Shown: positions 24,501-35,065 of the stretch, in pieces
Position numbering within the stretch: position 1 is the stretch's first letter
How the letters are laid out: every line of letters begins with the position of its first letter
Source of the DNA: Manduca sexta
Taxonomy: Eukaryota; Arthropoda; Insecta; Lepidoptera; Sphingidae
Assembly (NCBI RefSeq): GCF_014839805.1
Contig: NC_051118.1
Coordinates: 8,982,391 to 9,046,390 of the forward strand
Direction of reading: 5' to 3'
DNA: 64,000 bases
Notes under the pieces: generated by a model
The model's database searches: none
What the model saw: only the letters and a program-made list of their open reading frames with translations
What the model was told of the DNA's origin: nothing
Made by a program: the position numbers and the translations under genes

Positions 24501-27500
24501 CAGTTTTATATTCTATTATATTATTATTTTTGTGATTAATTTGATAAATTAATATTAATAAAAAGTAATTTTAATTTTACATGCCTTAATGCTACTACTA
24601 CACAAAGATATTTTTTTAGAAAACATGATAGTTTAAATCAGAAATGAATAAACTCACACCACATTCGCACTAAACTACATAATTACCAAAAATAATCATA
24701 AAATTAAAATCGGTATTTTTGGCGAAAATAATGATTTTTGATACCATATTAGCAGACGTAAAAACGAATATATGGTCTCGTTTACTAAGGCAATGTCAAA
24801 CTGACCCTGTATATGTTGCAACAGCCTGTATAAGTTGTTGCAACCCCCTGTATAAGAGGTTGTGTGTCAGCACGCGCGTGAGCAAGCGTCCGCGCGGCGT
24901 GTCGGCCGACCGCGCCGCCGCGCTGCCGTGGGGCGGCACCGCGGCGCTCGCGGCGCTGCGGCGCCTCGCCTTCCACAAGCACAACGTCAAGGGGAAACGG
25001 TAACACATTGCTATATCATTATTACTATTATATATTGTCAGATTGATGGGGCATGGTCCTCTACTATTGAGAGGTGTTGGGCCTTAGCTCACCACGCTAA
25101 CCTAATGTGGGTTATATCACATCAAATACCTTCGATTTTTTTATGTAGTTTTATACAGATTTCTTCACGTTTTCATCATATGATAATAAGAAAAAGTAGA
25201 AATGTATGCTGTTGGGTTTAGAACCTGCACATCCATCTCGGCAGTCCGTTCCATATCGAACTGGTCTATCGCCATTTATACTGTTTTCTCATTTGGGATG
25301 ACCCTGCTGAGAAAGTTTGTTGACTGAAATCCTGAACACTACTTTGACTTTTCTATGCTAATTGTTTATTGTTCCTGCATTGCTCAATTATCACTCGCTG
25401 TCAAATAAAAAAAAGCTGCCCCCTTAGAATGTAAAAACAACACAACACGAGACTCCGTGTCGTTTTATTGTGATTGCTCGGGAGGCTATCACGTGACTCA
25501 CGCGTTGGTTTCTCGACCAATCATAAACATCATAATCAAACGAGACGCACCATCCTCTCGTGTTTGTACTGGTCAGTTACATATAGTATGAAGATTTTGA
25601 AAATAAACAGTTCAATTTTTGTATGCTCACTTAAGGTACGTATTTGAACTCCATCGAAACTCTCACGACTGTACAAAATATTATAAAAAAGTCAAATCAT
25701 ATATCTTTTTCATATTTCAAATATTCAGATCTCTTCCTTCTCGCTCACTCATTACTCATTCCCTTTCACGCACTATTTACGTTTCGTTCATCACATACGA
25801 CATTCGTGCTATTAGAATACCATGTGTATGTTCCAGTGTGGCGATCTGTGGCGCGTCGAGTGGCGAGGGGTGTGCGCTGGTGCAGATCCTGTCCGGCTGG
25901 GGCGCGCACGTCACTGCGCTTGCGCCGCATCACACCGCGCTCACGCTCAGGGACTTGGGTAAGATTCCGTCTCCTTCATACTTCTGTAGGAAGGTGCAGG
26001 TCCCCGAATTCCGAAAGGCACTTCCGGCGTCTACGACAGCAGGAAACCAACCACCCCCATTGTATTCCATCTCGGGGTCGTTTCATTGGAGTAGTTTAGC
26101 GAACAGCCTTTCACTGCTTGCCTCGCGACCGCCGCAAAGTATTAGCCTCTTACGATAGGACGGGGATACCACAGTAGATTCCTCTAGATGCCGCTCATGT
26201 TCAGCACATTGCTTTGGGGTAATGTTGGATTAGGGGGATCGTTGGTTCAAATATTGTTAAACTCGAACATATAATCTAGTAGCTAACTGTGGTAAATTAC
26301 AAAATGGCACCTGATTATTTTTTGGGTTATACAAAATTAACCCCATGTTCTAAAATTTCGAATTAACCTTAATTTTTTATAGCGCTTCCGCCTCTGTCTA
26401 TGAAGTTACTATTAGAAGTGTTTTGAATCCCAAATTCTTGTTAAATTGTATTCAAAGTCCAACGTCATTTCTAAATCTCAGGTGCGCAAGAGTACGTGGA
26501 TGACCAGGACGGCAGCGCAGAACATTCTCCCTCGTGTTGGCTGGCGTTAGAGCAGAGGGCGCTGCGGTCGGGTCCGTGGGACGCGGTGGTGGCGTGCCGG
26601 GGGGCGAGGGCCCCCAACACCATGCCGCAGCCCACGCCCATACTCAAGTACGGACCTGTACTGTTAAATTGTAAAAAAAAATCGTAATTTTATTAGTATA
26701 TACGAGATATCATCATTGTGTGACTTATGGACCGGCTGCTTAGCATGCAGAGGCATTGCGTAGTTGGAGGAGGGGGGGGGGGGTAACTTTTATATATTTC
26801 CGCCTCGACCTACAGTAACCTACAACATGCTGCTGCTAACCTAGTAAATAGAGGATAATTTGTAATGTATTTAAAACCATTTGGTACAGCATTTTCTATT
26901 CTAGCGCAACTGTAGCGCGATGTATTGATCTTGGTATGACAGCCACATTGTATCTGATACGTGAAGTAAAGCCTGAGGATAATGTCGATCAGCAAGAGAT
27001 ATCTGCTGGTCTGTTTGTTTGCTCCAACGTCTTCTGTAGTGACTTGTGGTTAGATGCCGCTGTGGAGGAAGTTGTGTTCCTCTATGGTAGTGGAAGATCT
27101 GCAGTCAAGCAGAAGTTACCTGATCGGCCGCGGCCTCTACGACGGTTCCTATTCGGAGATGGTATATATACCGCGAGTCGTGCAAATTCTGCTACCGCAA
27201 TTCAGGATGGTTTATCGCCATCTAGTGTGATTGTTGGGCATTATTTCCTAATTGTCGACATTCATCTCGCAGTTCTAGTGACTTTGACGAGATGACGCTG
27301 TATACTTATTGTGCATTTTATAAAACAAACTGTAGGCAGCGGCTTGGCCGACCTCCTCGCATTGTTGAAGTCCATGGGCCCCTCCCCTTTTGACTACAAT
27401 ATTTTATTTTATTATATTTGGGAAACTTACAGCTAGTACAACTCATAGTAAAATACACTCAAAGAAGGCCAATTACAAGTTTCCAATACTAAATTATATA

Positions 27501-29042
27501 ATATAAAACATAGGAAATACCATGTCTGCTAACTAATAAATAAAAGTGAGATTATAATTAGTTTTTGAAAAAATAACTCGCAAGTAGCTGCTTCAATTTT
27601 TTTGGAGGAGTATTGTATAGATCTATATCCATGAGTGACGTGATGTTATTAAAAGGCCTGCTCGCTCACAGGCCTTTTGTAGGAGTAGGAGTTTTGTCTG
27701 TAGTTCTCGTTGCTGGGACATTTGATGTGTAAGGTGTTCGAAGGGAGGCGTACGGCACACGCAGACCCAGGCGCTCTAGTAACTCGGGACAGTCTACCAG
27801 ACCGCTTGCGATATTGGATAAGTACACTAGGTCAGCTATATGTCTTCTTTCGTACAATGGTAAAATGTGAAATTTTTTACAACGTTTTGTATAGGTCGGC
27901 ACGTAAAATTTGGTTCTAAATTGCAGATACATATATAGATGTATAGAAATGTTGTCTTCCGCAGGGCGACGGCCCCGCGCGGTGCGATGCTGGACCTCCG
28001 GCCCGCGCCGCTGCTGACGGACCGCCTCCCCGCGCCGCTGTCGCTCGTCTTCGTAGCCTCCTTCTACACCTACAGGGTGCTCAGGGTACGTACTCTACTG
28101 CGCATGCGCACTACTCATAGTTAATAACTTTGTTTGTTTAACGCGCTAATATCAGAAACTACTGGTTAGAACTGAAAAAATATTTTCATGTTCGGTAGCC
28201 CATTTATCGAAGAAAACTATATATCATCACGCTATGACAAATAGGAGCGGAGCAGTAAAGAAAAATGTTGCAAAAACGAGGAACATTTATTACTTTTGAG
28301 AGCTGCCGTTGCGTACGTTCAGTAACCGGCTAAAGTTTCTATCCCGGGAAAACTTCTTCACGTAGGCATACCGCGAGTAAAACTTAATGTTTCATCGAAA
28401 TGATTTCTCTTCCTAAAATATTATTCTATACTTGGATACTGTTCGCAGTGGTTGGTGGGTGCTGGGAGCCACACCGACTGGCTGGAGGAGCCGCTGCGAC
28501 TCCGTGCAGGACTCGAAACCCTCACCAACATGGTTGAGAACGGGGAACTGGCGCCCATACTTGATAAGGTATCATAATATCGACTTTGAAATCATTGGCC
28601 AGGTTGAATTAACGTGCACAAGTTAGTCGTTACAGAAACAAAACCCTTCCCGCACGGTGCAGTGTCGTAGATAAATAATTTAATAAATAAAATACTTTAT
28701 TTATCCCGTAGGCGAACAATGTTGCACTTATGATACATCATAACAATTTATAAGAATAATTATTATTATTTGTATAGTTTCGTGGCTCGTACTACGGCCT
28801 GGTGGTACGTGTGCCCTTGAATTTTGAAGTAGATGGCGTTGGTGCTGCATAATTAATATATCAATATAATGATTTAAGGATGTTTGGAGCGAGAAAGAAT
28901 TAAAAGCGGGCAATGTCGCGAGAAATATTAAGATGTTTATAATTTGTGATCGCAGGTGTACCTCCCGCAAGAGTTCGAGAGTGCGCTCGCGCACGCCTGC
29001 AGCCACCACGCGCTCGGCACCACCGTGCTGCGCTTCCCCTAG
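18432..29042 (+). CDS. RTN4IP1: RTN4IP1-like NADPH quinone oxidoreductase (MDR family) with N-terminal membrane anchor
   Basis: Thirteen exons join in phase: 18432-18479, 20673-20753, 21648-21707, 22712-22877, 23316-23486, 23811-23951, 24218-24332, 24871-24999, 25837-25958, 26482-26647, 27965-28085, 28449-28568 and 28956-29042, giving 508 aa. Residues 1-118 are a polar helical extension. About 123-143 is a hydrophobic Gly-rich membrane segment. From about 165 the medium-chain reductase domain follows: VGRGFAGVV, GDEVWG, the AALPWGG loop, GKRVAICGASSGEG (nucleotide loop, residues 309-315) and a C-terminal NGELAPILD...LRFP. Order and spacing match RTN4IP1, a mitochondrial NADPH oxidoreductase linked to coenzyme Q synthesis, which is nearer 400 aa. 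Oddities: the family's GRD-x-SG is GRGFAG, and GASGGVG is GASSGEG. Exons are GC-rich against AT-rich introns. A divergent paralog of RTN4IP1 is the main alternative. Confidence 0.85.
20827..21421. mobile_element. Non-autonomous hAT element with 8-bp target duplication and BED-finger remnant
   Basis: Terminal inverted repeats CAGGGATGTTATGGA / TCCATAACATCCCTG are flanked by the perfect 8-bp duplication ATCTCCAT (20819-20826 and 21422-21429), as for hAT transposons. Subterminal regions are crowded with ATCCGTAACCG-type repeats. Inside, about 21055-21120 encodes AKCKQCDKTFH...LFH, the start of a BED-type zinc finger, then stops. The element sits in the second intron of the RTN4IP1-like gene. Confidence 0.85.
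21545..21575. repeat. (AT)n microsatellite
   Basis: About 15 uninterrupted AT dinucleotides in an intron, 70 bases before an exon. Confidence 0.9.
22886..23055 (-). mobile_element. Helitron fragment, antisense
   Basis: On the minus strand it begins near TTTTACTAATATCATGAATGCGAAAGT, a decayed form of the Helitron 5' end seen at 9097, and runs to a CATTTCACGCGGGCAAT-type 3' region. It starts nine bases after an exon donor of the RTN4IP1-like gene. Confidence 0.5.
23985..24120 (+). repeat. Dispersed repeat C, 5' part
   Basis: Matches the first half of 6228-6511: TTTCTCATATGTGAGAGTCGG, GCCGCCAAGCAGCAGTGTG, GGTTTGAAGG. It lies in an intron. Confidence 0.65.
25040..25115 (-). mobile_element. SINE family A fragment, antisense
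   Basis: The reverse complement matches the CCAGCGTGGTGGACTAAGGCC...TCAGTAGTAGAGGA block near the 3' end of SINE family A (compare 9625-9700). Another short antisense piece lies at 29083-29120, just past the stop of the RTN4IP1-like gene. Confidence 0.5.
26810..27930. other. Part of the largest late intron of the RTN4IP1-like gene, mixed retroelement debris
   Basis: 26936-27295 holds an open frame of 119 codons on the plus strand with no recognised family. 27340-27390 (GGCAGCGGCTTGGC...TTGAAGTCCATGGGC) resembles the closing segment of lepidopteran non-LTR elements. A LINE coding relic follows. A 12-G run lies at about 26771-26782. Confidence 0.35.
27666..27932 (-). pseudogene. LINE ORF2 C-terminal fragment (Jockey/CR1-like), antisense in an intron
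   Basis: The minus-strand frame contains LPLYERRHIADLVYLSNIASG, then DCPELLERLGLRVP, SLRTPYT and NVPATRTT. This layout (basic RR-x-x-x-D-L-x-x-L-Y, a D/S-PELL loop, a R-VP stretch, then a P-x-x-RT-near-end motif) is the familiar C-terminus of LINE reverse-transcriptase proteins. It is 5'-truncated with no reverse-transcriptase domain in the window. Confidence 0.6.
28122..28391 (+). mobile_element. Degraded Helitron copy in an intron
   Basis: Same order as the Helitron at 1370: GTTTGTTT, AACGCGCTAATATCAG, ATATATCATCACGCTATGAC, AATAGGAGCGGAGCAGTAA, TGTTGCAAAAACG, and a decayed GGCATACCGCGAGTAAAA end. Only one 123-bp-type unit is present. It starts about 35 bases past an exon donor. A separate decayed Helitron-like piece lies at 28790-28930. 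Confidence 0.6.
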
Positions 29043-29640
29043 CCGCCGCCTCGCTACACTCCACTAACAATACCCGCCCTACTTACTGTCCCACTGCTGG
29101 GCACGGGCCTCTACTATGAGTGGATCATCGAAAGGAAGGTCACAGTACACACCGATACAATATACACATACTCACGCCTTGTATTCCCGAAGGAGTAGTG
29201 GGGGAGTAGTGCAACTGGTGCATCTACTTTCTGCTGTATATTCCGACATATCAGGCAAAAATTCCAGTTTCCGAGCTGATATTAAAGAGAAAAGCCCAAT
29301 ATCGCTCGACTCGGAGATCGAACCCAAGACCTCAGCACTAGAATCGTGCTGTAGTGCAACTACGGCACTGATGCAATCTGTTATTTTTTTCATGTAATAA
29401 TTGAACGAACGGGTACATACTCAAACATTTCGCTATGTTTTAGACTTTGTTAGTAAGACCTCGTGATGGCGACTGATGTATGTTTATTCAGAGACTATAT
29501 ACGTCCAGATTGTGTTGTACTCGTCAACTTTCAGTAAACGTTCTATACAGAGTATTTAGACTTTAGACCTGGCCTAGTCTAGTAATTTCGGTAGTACTTA
29601 TAGGGAAGGTTTAGGCCTTGCTGCCTACTAATCGAATTGA
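29043..29640. other. 3' flank of the RTN4IP1-like gene
   Basis: Holds a SINE A scrap (29083-29120, antisense) and a decayed SINE B (about 29230-29385, minus strand; CCAGTTTCCGAGCTGATATTAAAGAG and a mutated box B). No gene seen. Confidence 0.4.
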
Positions 29641-29676
29641 ACTTAAATATGGCGGCACGAGCCGCCATATTTAAGT
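29641..29676. repeat. Perfect 16-bp inverted repeat (hairpin)
   Basis: ACTTAAATATGGCGGC is followed by the four-base loop ACGA and then its exact complement. The surroundings are AT-rich and unique-looking. No terminal repeats or target duplication were seen around it. Confidence 0.8.
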
Positions 29677-31100
29677 AATAATAATAATATGTAATAAGGC
29701 CCAGTTTGCAACAAGGCGGTGTCGCGTGATTGTGGGAGATATTGACACCTATTTTTATCTGTAATTTTTGAATATACAAAATGTAATAAAGGAAAATAAT
29801 CTAATTTATAGTTTGATGAAGTAGGAAATTGCTATTTTCATTTGTTGTCTTGAGTATGAAACCTGCAATTTTACATAAATTATCGAAATTGTAGCTATAC
29901 CAAAATAATAATCTTAGTTCAAAAGGTCTGTTTGCAGCGGCGTCACAGAGTGTTATAACTGGTTTATTTCCACGGGTCCCTGACTTCAGAAGCCCCAAAG
30001 TATAAAATTTATAAAATTTTATGCTTTAGTACCTAAAAAGTAGTACGAATTTGTATAGGCAGTGGTGATTTTAGGACGCCCTAGTGCGGAGCCATATCGG
30101 AGGACAATTACTCCCACCCGGGGTCTCAGTTAAGGCCTCTAACTAATTTTAATGGGAAACGCCCCATTCGATTTATTTTCCGCGGGTCCTTAACATTAGT
30201 TAGTCCACTGTTGTGTAACGTTTTTAATGATAAAATTCTGAACTTATTTTGATATTTGGTATAGAGTTGGGTCGATCTCCCAAAGACTACGCTTTGTTTA
30301 GCATTGAACGCGAGTGTAGCCGCCAGCAAAAGCGAGTGATCGATAATAGTTTGACCTTACCGTGTATTAAGTGTCGGAATGCGAAACATAATAAAATCTG
30401 TAAATAAAAATATTTATATTACGATTTTGGAATCAATTTTTGATGTTCCTATTTTATTATCGACTATTGTCTGACTTCTCAAATGCACAATAATTTAGAT
30501 AATATATTTTTTGTACTGTTTATAACTTTGCCGTCCGCTAGCCAAAACATTTATCTACGAAAACGAAATTTTAGGATACGAACTACAATTCAATTCGTTT
30601 TTTTATTTGCTTTGAATGATTAGACGAGCTTGCCGTTCGCGCGATGGTAATAAGATTGCCCATAAACAGTAGAACTACATCCAACACCTTGAATTACAAA
30701 GTATTGTTTGGTGTTCCACTGCGCTCGCCATCCTAAAACATGAGATGAGTGTTATGTCCAGTAGTTATACTGGAAACAATGTCCTTCAAACCGGAACACA
30801 ATAGTGACTACACACTATTGCTTGCCGGCAGAAATAAACATTGCGGTGTTACCTACCCAGGCGGACTCTCACATATGAGAGACCTACCACCAGTATTCAT
30901 AACTGTCAGTAATATTAAGTCTATATTTTGATATCTAAAGCTACTATATCACTCATATTGCATTCGTCAAGGAAAATTATTTTAAATTTCTGCTTAATTT
31001 TTCACCCGTATCCTAAAACTTGGATTTTGTAGATGACGACATTTTAGCTAGCGGGCGGCAGAAATGGCGTCGCCACTTAGGGAAGAGGGGGATATAAGTT
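29677..31100. other. Intergenic, no gene recognised
   Basis: Contains a repeat-C copy (30622-30897) and two related blocks around GGGTCCCTGACTTCAGAAGCCCC (about 29974) and CGCGGGTCCTTAAC (about 30180), probably old transposon sequence. Open frames of 60-67 codons have no family signature. Confidence 0.4.
30622..30897 (-). repeat. Dispersed repeat C, near full-length, antisense
   Basis: Reverse complement of 6228-6511 over its whole length, from GAGCTTGCCGTTC to CTCTCACATATGAGAG. The best-preserved copy here apart from 6228. Confidence 0.7.
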
Positions 31101-31360
31101 TATAGACATAAAAAGAAGATTGAGGTTACTTTAGTCTCGGATAAAAGAGAGAAGTTCGAACAATAAGTACAATGATGCCATACTGGAATAAAATCAAACA
31201 TTAAATTTTGGACTTTTTTCGGATCTTTTCATAGGCATATAAAGAAGATTAAACTCACCTAAGTTTCGGATAAAAGGTAGAAGTTCGGACAATGAGAACA
31301 ATGCTCCTATACTAGAATAAAATCAAACATTAAATTTTGGATTTTTGTTCGGATTTCTCT
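31101..31360. repeat. Two-copy imperfect tandem duplication (~130 bp unit)
   Basis: Copy 1 (31101-31230) and copy 2 (31231-31360) share AAAGAAGATT, GGATAAAAG, AGAAGTTCG, ACAATG, and AATAAAATCAAACATTAAAT-TTTGGA. Roughly 85% alike by eye. Function unknown. Confidence 0.75.
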
Positions 31361-31496
31361 AATCAATGCGTCCTAAGTAAACTATCGTATCTGGAAAAAA
31401 AAAAGGATTTTTTACTTAATAAAAAGTTAACAAATGAAGACTTTTTAAAGTCTTTGTTAGTAAACAATACCCAATAACGAAACGCTAGAAAACTAA

Positions 31497-31731
31497 CCCT
31501 CTTATTCATAGACGTTATTTATCTAAGGTAGTCGCATTGCTGTGATAACGTCTGTTTCTCAGCTTTGTTTACCTGACGGCCAACTAGATTCAAGTTATAT
31601 ATCAATATTAGTCAATCACAACGGCCCTATGTCTACGCACTGCGAAGTCTGCCATGCTTATGACTGAGAAACAGACTTGTTAACACAGCTTTACTCCGGC
31701 CTTAGATAAAAAACGTCTATGAATAAGGGGG
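31497..31731. mobile_element. MITE with TAA target duplication (PIF/Harbinger-like)
   Basis: Terminal inverted repeats CCCTCTTATTCATAGACG... / ...CGTCTATGAATAAGGGGG extend about 32 bases and are flanked by TAA on each side. Three-base TWA duplications are typical of PIF/Harbinger. A lone end of the same family lies at about 33316-33340. No transposase. Confidence 0.7.
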
Positions 31732-31734
31732 TAA

Positions 31735-32417
31735 GGTTTTAATCGCTATATTTACAGTTATGATAATTTACTTAGGGGCCATCGTCTAAGAGACGATACC
31801 TTACCTCTATTTGGCGACGTTCGACTTCACTTGCTGTCTCAAATATTTATTGCTACCCAACTACCTCCGTTGCGGGATGTGAATAGCTGTAGTTATTTAT
31901 TTCACATTGCTTAGACCTTACGATTTAAATAATCGATGCTGATCGCTTTTTTAACTATCGCGAAATGGTTCCTCCCTCTATGTGATGTGTCCGACAGGTC
32001 TATGATAATGTACCTGATTGTATTCTTAAATGTAACATCTTTTGTTAAAAATCGTGGAGCGATGTCCGCCCCTTGACCACGAGTCTTCGAAACGTCGGGA
32101 GAAAATTATTAAAAAGATATCGCGATAGGATCCGTAAAATAGTTTTATTTCATAAATGCAATAAATTGATAATGAACGAATCAGATGAGTTTCTTGACAT
32201 GTTCCAAATGACTTATTCTGATTAGTATATTTTCGATACATCGAAAAAACAATTGGGATTGTTTATTGAATCGTAAGTTGTTAATTAGTTAACAAAAGCT
32301 GCTTTGACAGTGTTTCCAGATTATCAGGAATGAGGATAATTTTAATGAAAGTCTCGCGAAATCAGATCTGTGTATTTACAAACAAACAATGCAAAATAGG
32401 TGCTACACTACAACATG
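31735..32417. other. Intergenic, no gene seen
   Basis: AT-rich sequence. 32095-32225 faintly resembles 39230-39350, 45790-45900 and 22480-22650 (blocks such as AATGACTTATTTTGATTGG and GATCGGATCC), a low-copy dispersed repeat. Confidence 0.3.
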
Positions 32418-32680
32418 TTAAGGTTATAGCTTAAGGTCCATTTTTCATACATTTTGTTTCACCTTTAATCTGGGTAACTAAACAAGTAATTTAATATGAC
32501 GAAATTTTAAAGGCCGAAATATCCATGCATATTAATTATTTTTACGTTTTTCTTTCAACTGCGAGAACTAATCACTAACTAGACGTGAATTTAAATTCTT
32601 TACTTGTCAATACTTGTTTAGTTACCCAGATTAAAGGTGAAACAAAATGTATGAAAATGGACCTTAAGCTATAACCTTAA
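32418..32680. mobile_element. TTAA-flanked MITE with long inverted repeats
   Basis: TTAA at 32418-32421 and 32677-32680. Inverted arms of about 60 bases (GGTTATAGCTTAAGGTCCAT, ACATTTTGTTTCACC, TTAATCTGGGTAACTAAAC) are nearly perfect. It is related to the copy at 16256-16582, but keeps only one arm of that copy's central hairpin. Confidence 0.75.
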
Positions 32681-33939
32681 ATAGTTTATTCTAATCATGT
32701 TTATAATTTTGTACAGTGTAAATCATACTTTGGATTCTAATTTTATTAAAAGAAAAGAACGAAGAAATGTTATTAAATGTTGTTTCTTAGATACATTTAT
32801 AATTTACGAAATGAAAGAAATATGTTAGAAAATATTCAATTGAATTGAATGAATTATGATATCACAAAATATTATTTAATAATTTAAGCCATTCAAATGC
32901 AACTGTTATAAGTATATACTTTTTATTTGATTACTTAAAAATATTTGCGTATTTAGTTTTTGATGATAATAAAAATGTTATATACCCTTTCTTGAGAATA
33001 TAAATTGATAAATGGCCGTCAATTTGACATTCATTGATCAGTAGACATTTTGATAGATTATACATTTTTATAAGCTCTTGATTTTACTGTCACTTATGTG
33101 AAAAATACTAACTGTATATGACGAATACGTCAACTTTAATAATATATATAATATATAAAGACGTCATATTACGTCAAAAAAAAAATTGTACATAAACTTA
33201 GATAATAAATATAATGGCTCAAAGTAAACCTTAAAATATAAAATACCTATTGAATAATACTTGTTCAACTTATACGTCATAAGACGTAACGTGACGAATT
33301 CAATATTGAATGACGTTATGAGACGTCTATGAATAAGGCAGTTAGAGTATTTACTTTCCCAACGACATGAATAATATACTTACTAACCTGTCCAAAGTAA
33401 ATGTATTGTTTAGCATCAAAATTGATTTTTTTTATACATTATTTGTAACCAAATATCCAATTTTGATATTAAACGATACGCAAATAACCAGCCATCAAAG
33501 TACCTTTGTATAATTGTAGATAGAGAAAAATGTTTTATTTTAAATAAAATTGTTGTTTTTATACTGAATTTTATTATTTAAATTTGAACCCAGTTACCAA
33601 GTGTTGACGCCGCAATTTATCCAAAATAAGTAATACTTCACACGCAGCCCAAATATGATGCTTTAATGTTCAGGAAAACAGGCCGAAATATATTTATGTC
33701 TATCGCAAAAAAGTATGTGTAAACCATCCACACATTATACGATTAGTTTTTTTTGGCTAATAATTCGGTGAATAACTTTACCAATAATTTGACACAACAT
33801 ACACACCACGCCTTTTTTGTTTTTTTTTTATTTCCAAATGAATCGACAGTGATTTTAATTCACATTGAGAATGTGGATAAAGTGTTTCGCATTGGGCGAG
33901 GGGTGCTTGACGAGGTTCTGCTATTTGATACGTAATTCG
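32681..33939. other. AT-rich intergenic stretch, no gene seen
   Basis: Mostly low-complexity sequence. 33316-33340 holds a single MITE end (ACGTCTATGAATAAGG) like that of 31497-31731. Confidence 0.4.
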
Positions 33940-34112
33940 CTCCTACATGTCCCATTACTGCCATAGTGGCCCACGAAAGTGTGTCCACGCGTTCCGGAAT
34001 TAAACTATGTATATCCGGTTCCAAAAGGCCGGCATAATTGTGACGACTGAGGGGTAATCATCATTTGTCAGTCGACATTCTATTGGAATACTTACCATCA
34101 CGTGCAGTGGAG
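33940..34112 (+). repeat. Dispersed repeat D, shorter copy
   Basis: Shares GTGGCCCACGAAAGTGTG, TATCCGGTTCCAAAAGGCCGGCATAATTGTG, GGGGTAATCATC and the CATTCTATTGGA / CTTACCATCA ending with 9868-10115. Confidence 0.55.
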
Positions 34113-34323
34113 TCAAATAAAAATTCTAATAACAAGATATTTAATAAATAAAACAAGCAATCGATCCAAACCGCATATATTTTGTAATACACAACCTATA
34201 AAGTGTAACGTTAAGTACAGACAACCGGAACACCTAGTACACATATATTGAAACGCTATGAACAAATTAACACTCTCATTCCTTACCGTGAGTACACTTC
34301 GCTTTTTATGTCGCAGGACCTTA

Positions 34324-34633
34324 GGGGCCGTTCAAGTATTACGTAATGCAATTTTTGAAGATTTTTGACCCCTCCATGTAACGCGCCGTACCGTTTTCCT
34401 GTGCACCCCCGCCACCCACCAAAAGTTATGTAACTCTAGTGACATTTTTTTTTGTAATATTCACAATTATTTTACGCAAAATACCAGAACGTCGCTAAAA
34501 TACCTTTGTATTAAAATAAAAAAAACAATGTTACATAACGCTTTGCATGATACCCCCCTCCCGCCCCTGTGACGCATCGTAACATTTTACAAGATCCCCC
34601 CAAAATTGCGTTACGTAATACTTGAACGGCCCC
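34324..34633. mobile_element. MITE with TTA target duplication (PIF/Harbinger-like)
   Basis: Terminal inverted repeats GGGGCCGTTCAAGTATTACG / CGTAATACTTGAACGGCCCC (about 30 bases, with a few mismatches inside) and TTA on both sides (34321-34323 and 34634-34636). 310 bp, no coding sequence. Confidence 0.8.
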
Positions 34634-34889
34634 TTAATCAAGTTCAGAAAAGGTTAACAGTCAGTTCATGTATAAGACAGTGAATATCAGGGGCATAGCT
34701 ATTTATCAGCCGTATAAGTGATACTGAGCCCCCGAGCTTTGAGGCCTCCTTGGCTCATACCTACATTAAACTAAGCAGGTGCCCGAAAGTTCGCGCTGCC
34801 CTGAAGGGCCCCTAACAAATTTAGATATAGGACCCCTCCATGGCAAGCTACGGTATTGGTGCATACAGTATATTTTTTTAAATGAATAA

Positions 34890-35065
34890 ATCCATCGTAG
34901 CCGAATTTTGGGCATGGCGGCCAATCTGAACGGAGATATTACAGTGCACAAGTGTGTGCACAATAAACATGCGCTCTCTGTTTCTTTACTCTCATAGTCC
35001 GGTGAGACGACGACATGACCGGAGAGAGATCAGGCGTAGGACCAACAGCGTTACGTGCTACACTA
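34890..35065 (-). repeat. SINE B-associated body fragment
   Basis: Matches 48493-48680: GCCGAATTT...GGCGGCCAATCT, GTGCACAAGTGTGTGC, CTCATAGTCCGGTGAGACG, CCGGAGAGAGATCAGGCG. It lacks the tRNA-like head. Confidence 0.55.

Noticed and set aside
25619..26158. Plus-strand frames of 151-179 codons
   Set aside because: They overlap the true exon 25837-25958 but extend into flanking intron; only that exon is in phase with the gene.
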